Assembly: GCA_024228275.1 (NCBI GenBank)
Contig: JAAETO010000108.1
Span: 1-33,068 of the forward strand
Reading direction: 5' to 3'
DNA length: 33,068 nucleotides
Source: Arcobacter sp.
Lineage (GTDB): Bacteria; Campylobacterota; Campylobacteria; Campylobacterales; Arcobacteraceae
Positions 32,215-33,068 of this stretch are shown here, in pieces (positions within the stretch are counted from its first letter, which is position 1; each line of letters starts with the position of its first letter). The translations under genes were made by a program, and so were the position numbers. The notes below the pieces were generated by a model. It did not search any database and was not told where the DNA came from. It worked only from the letters and a program-made list of their open reading frames with translations.

Positions 32215-33068
32215 TTATTCTCTATTTTTTAGAAAAATAAATAGAATTAAAGAAATAACAGCTAAAAATAGAGGATAAAAATATAAATATTCTTTTAATG
32301 TAATTTTGTTATTATCAATTTTACTCTTTTCTAGAGTATCAATATCTTTATATATTTTAGTTAAATTATCTTTTGTATACGCAATATAAGATTTTGCATT
32401 TGTTTCTTGCGCAATTTTATGTAATATAATTTTATTAGATTCTCCTATACCAATTGTATAAACTTTTATTGAATGTTTTTTTAAGAGTTTTAATATTACA
32501 TCTAGTGGTATAGTACTTGAGTTGTCTTGACCATCACTTAATAATATTATTATTTTTGATTTAGCTTTAGATGTTTTTAAAATGCTTATTCCTGATGCCA
32601 AAGAATCAATCATAGCAGTTTTATCTCCTACGATCCCAACTTCAAGATAATCAATTATAGATTTTTGAGCTTCTTTATCAAAACTTAGTGGTGTGGCCAT
32701 CATAACTGAACTTCCAAAAACAACAATTGCAATATTATCATTTACTCTTTTAGGAAGAAAATCTTTTACTATATCTTTTACAACTGTAAATCTATTTTCG
32801 TTTTGATTGTTTTTATTAAATCCTAACTCTTTCATCGATCCACTAGTATCTAAACTTAGTACAATATCTATACCATCTTTTTTTATAAGTTGAGTATTGA
32901 ATTTTTTATATGGTGAGGCTAATGCAATTATAGAAGAAATTATAACTATGTATTTTAATATAGATACTAATATATAAGATTTATATTGATTTTGTTCAAA
33001 AATATTAAGGTGAGGTATTATATATGTGGGGATTTTTGCTTTACAAAAAATTGAACAAAATATAAAAA
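32215..33068 (-). CDS. BatA-like von Willebrand factor A membrane protein, 5' end outside window
   Basis: The frame is open from the window edge (first full codon at 33066) to 32215, 283 residues visible. It has an N-terminal transmembrane segment (YILVSILKYIVIISSIIALA), a vWA domain with a complete metal-binding MIDAS site (DTSGSM, the T of GDKTAMIDSL and the D of LLSDGQDN) and a C-terminal transmembrane helix (YLYFYPLFLAVISLILFIFL). This is the layout of BatA of Bat/aerotolerance clusters, usually found with a MoxR ATPase and DUF58 protein, which would lie off the window. The ATG at 32835 is not the start: it is the M of DTSGSM, inside the MIDAS motif. No vWA-TPR gene (batB) follows; the next gene is unrelated. 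Confidence 0.82.
   Translation of the reverse strand, partial: FIFCSIFCKAKIPTYIIPHLNIFEQNQYKSYILVSILKYIVIISSIIALASPYKKFNTQLIKKDGIDIVLSLDTSGSMKELGFNKNNQNENRFTVVKDIVKDFLPKRVNDNIAIVVFGSSVMMATPLSFDKEAQKSIIDYLEVGIVGDKTAMIDSLASGISILKTSKAKSKIIILLSDGQDNSSTIPLDVILKLLKKHSIKVYTIGIGESNKIILHKIAQETNAKSYIAYTKDNLTKIYKDIDTLEKSKIDNNKITLKEYLYFYPLFLAVISLILFIFLKNRE

Noticed and set aside
32215-32835. BatA-like gene starting at the ATG at 32835
   Set aside because: That methionine is the M of the MIDAS motif DTSGSM; the frame is open upstream to the window edge and encodes a transmembrane segment, so the true start is outside.

Overview
The window is very AT-rich chromosomal DNA from a member of the Campylobacterota, most likely an Arcobacter-type (Arcobacteraceae) bacterium. 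The evidence is gene content recognised from the proteins: a futalosine-pathway menaquinone gene beside aroQ and sppA, a short Campylobacter-type Mqo, a short MurE, an nfu–hypothetical–murE block, and a Na+/solute symporter with its DUF4212 partner. I could run no database search, so genus and species are not assigned. I see no rRNA, transposase, integrase, phage gene or CRISPR array. This is core chromosome with one accessory-looking block (about 12.1–23.1 kb).

Layout. 1–7.0 kb, minus strand: 3'-truncated lepA, an OmpA-family porin-like protein, prs, a structured 290-bp gap, then mnmA–folK–Xaa-Pro peptidase. 7.07–9.7 kb, plus strand: aroQ–mqnX–sppA, closed by a strong two-way terminator. 9.7–23.1 kb, minus strand: an acetate-centred block of ackA-1, pta, ackA-2, two tandem copies of a two-gene module (CBS/DUF294 nucleotidyltransferase plus DnaQ-like exonuclease), a VC_2705-type Na+/solute (probably acetate) symporter with its small subunit, and an OmpR-family two-component system with a Cache sensor. 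23.15–23.58 kb: tRNA-Lys, -Glu, -Val, -Asp (minus strand), driven by a consensus promoter that overlaps the end of pncC. 23.6–25.6 kb: pncC and mqo (minus). 25.7–31.1 kb, plus strand: an operator region, a small eight-cysteine protein, ileS, a 36-residue membrane peptide, nfu, a hypothetical gene and murE. 31.1–33.07 kb, minus strand: a bitopic hypothetical protein and a 5'-truncated BatA-like von Willebrand A protein.

How the genes may work together. The symporter would import acetate (or a similar short carboxylate), and AckA/Pta would interconvert acetate, acetyl phosphate and acetyl-CoA. The most informative non-coding signal is that the symporter and pta promoters share one architecture: 7-bp direct repeats (RTAGCAW on the + strand) separated by 4 bp, ending exactly 10 bp upstream of the same TATACT -10 box. 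This is the geometry of a PhoB/OmpR-type activator site, and an OmpR-family regulator with its Cache-domain kinase lies just upstream of the symporter. The inference is a local two-component acetate regulon. The doubled DUF294/exonuclease module inside the block has no established function.

No interval over 300 bp lacks a gene. The two longest gaps (4041–4329 and 25574–25818) both hold structured or operator-like sequence, described in the entries.
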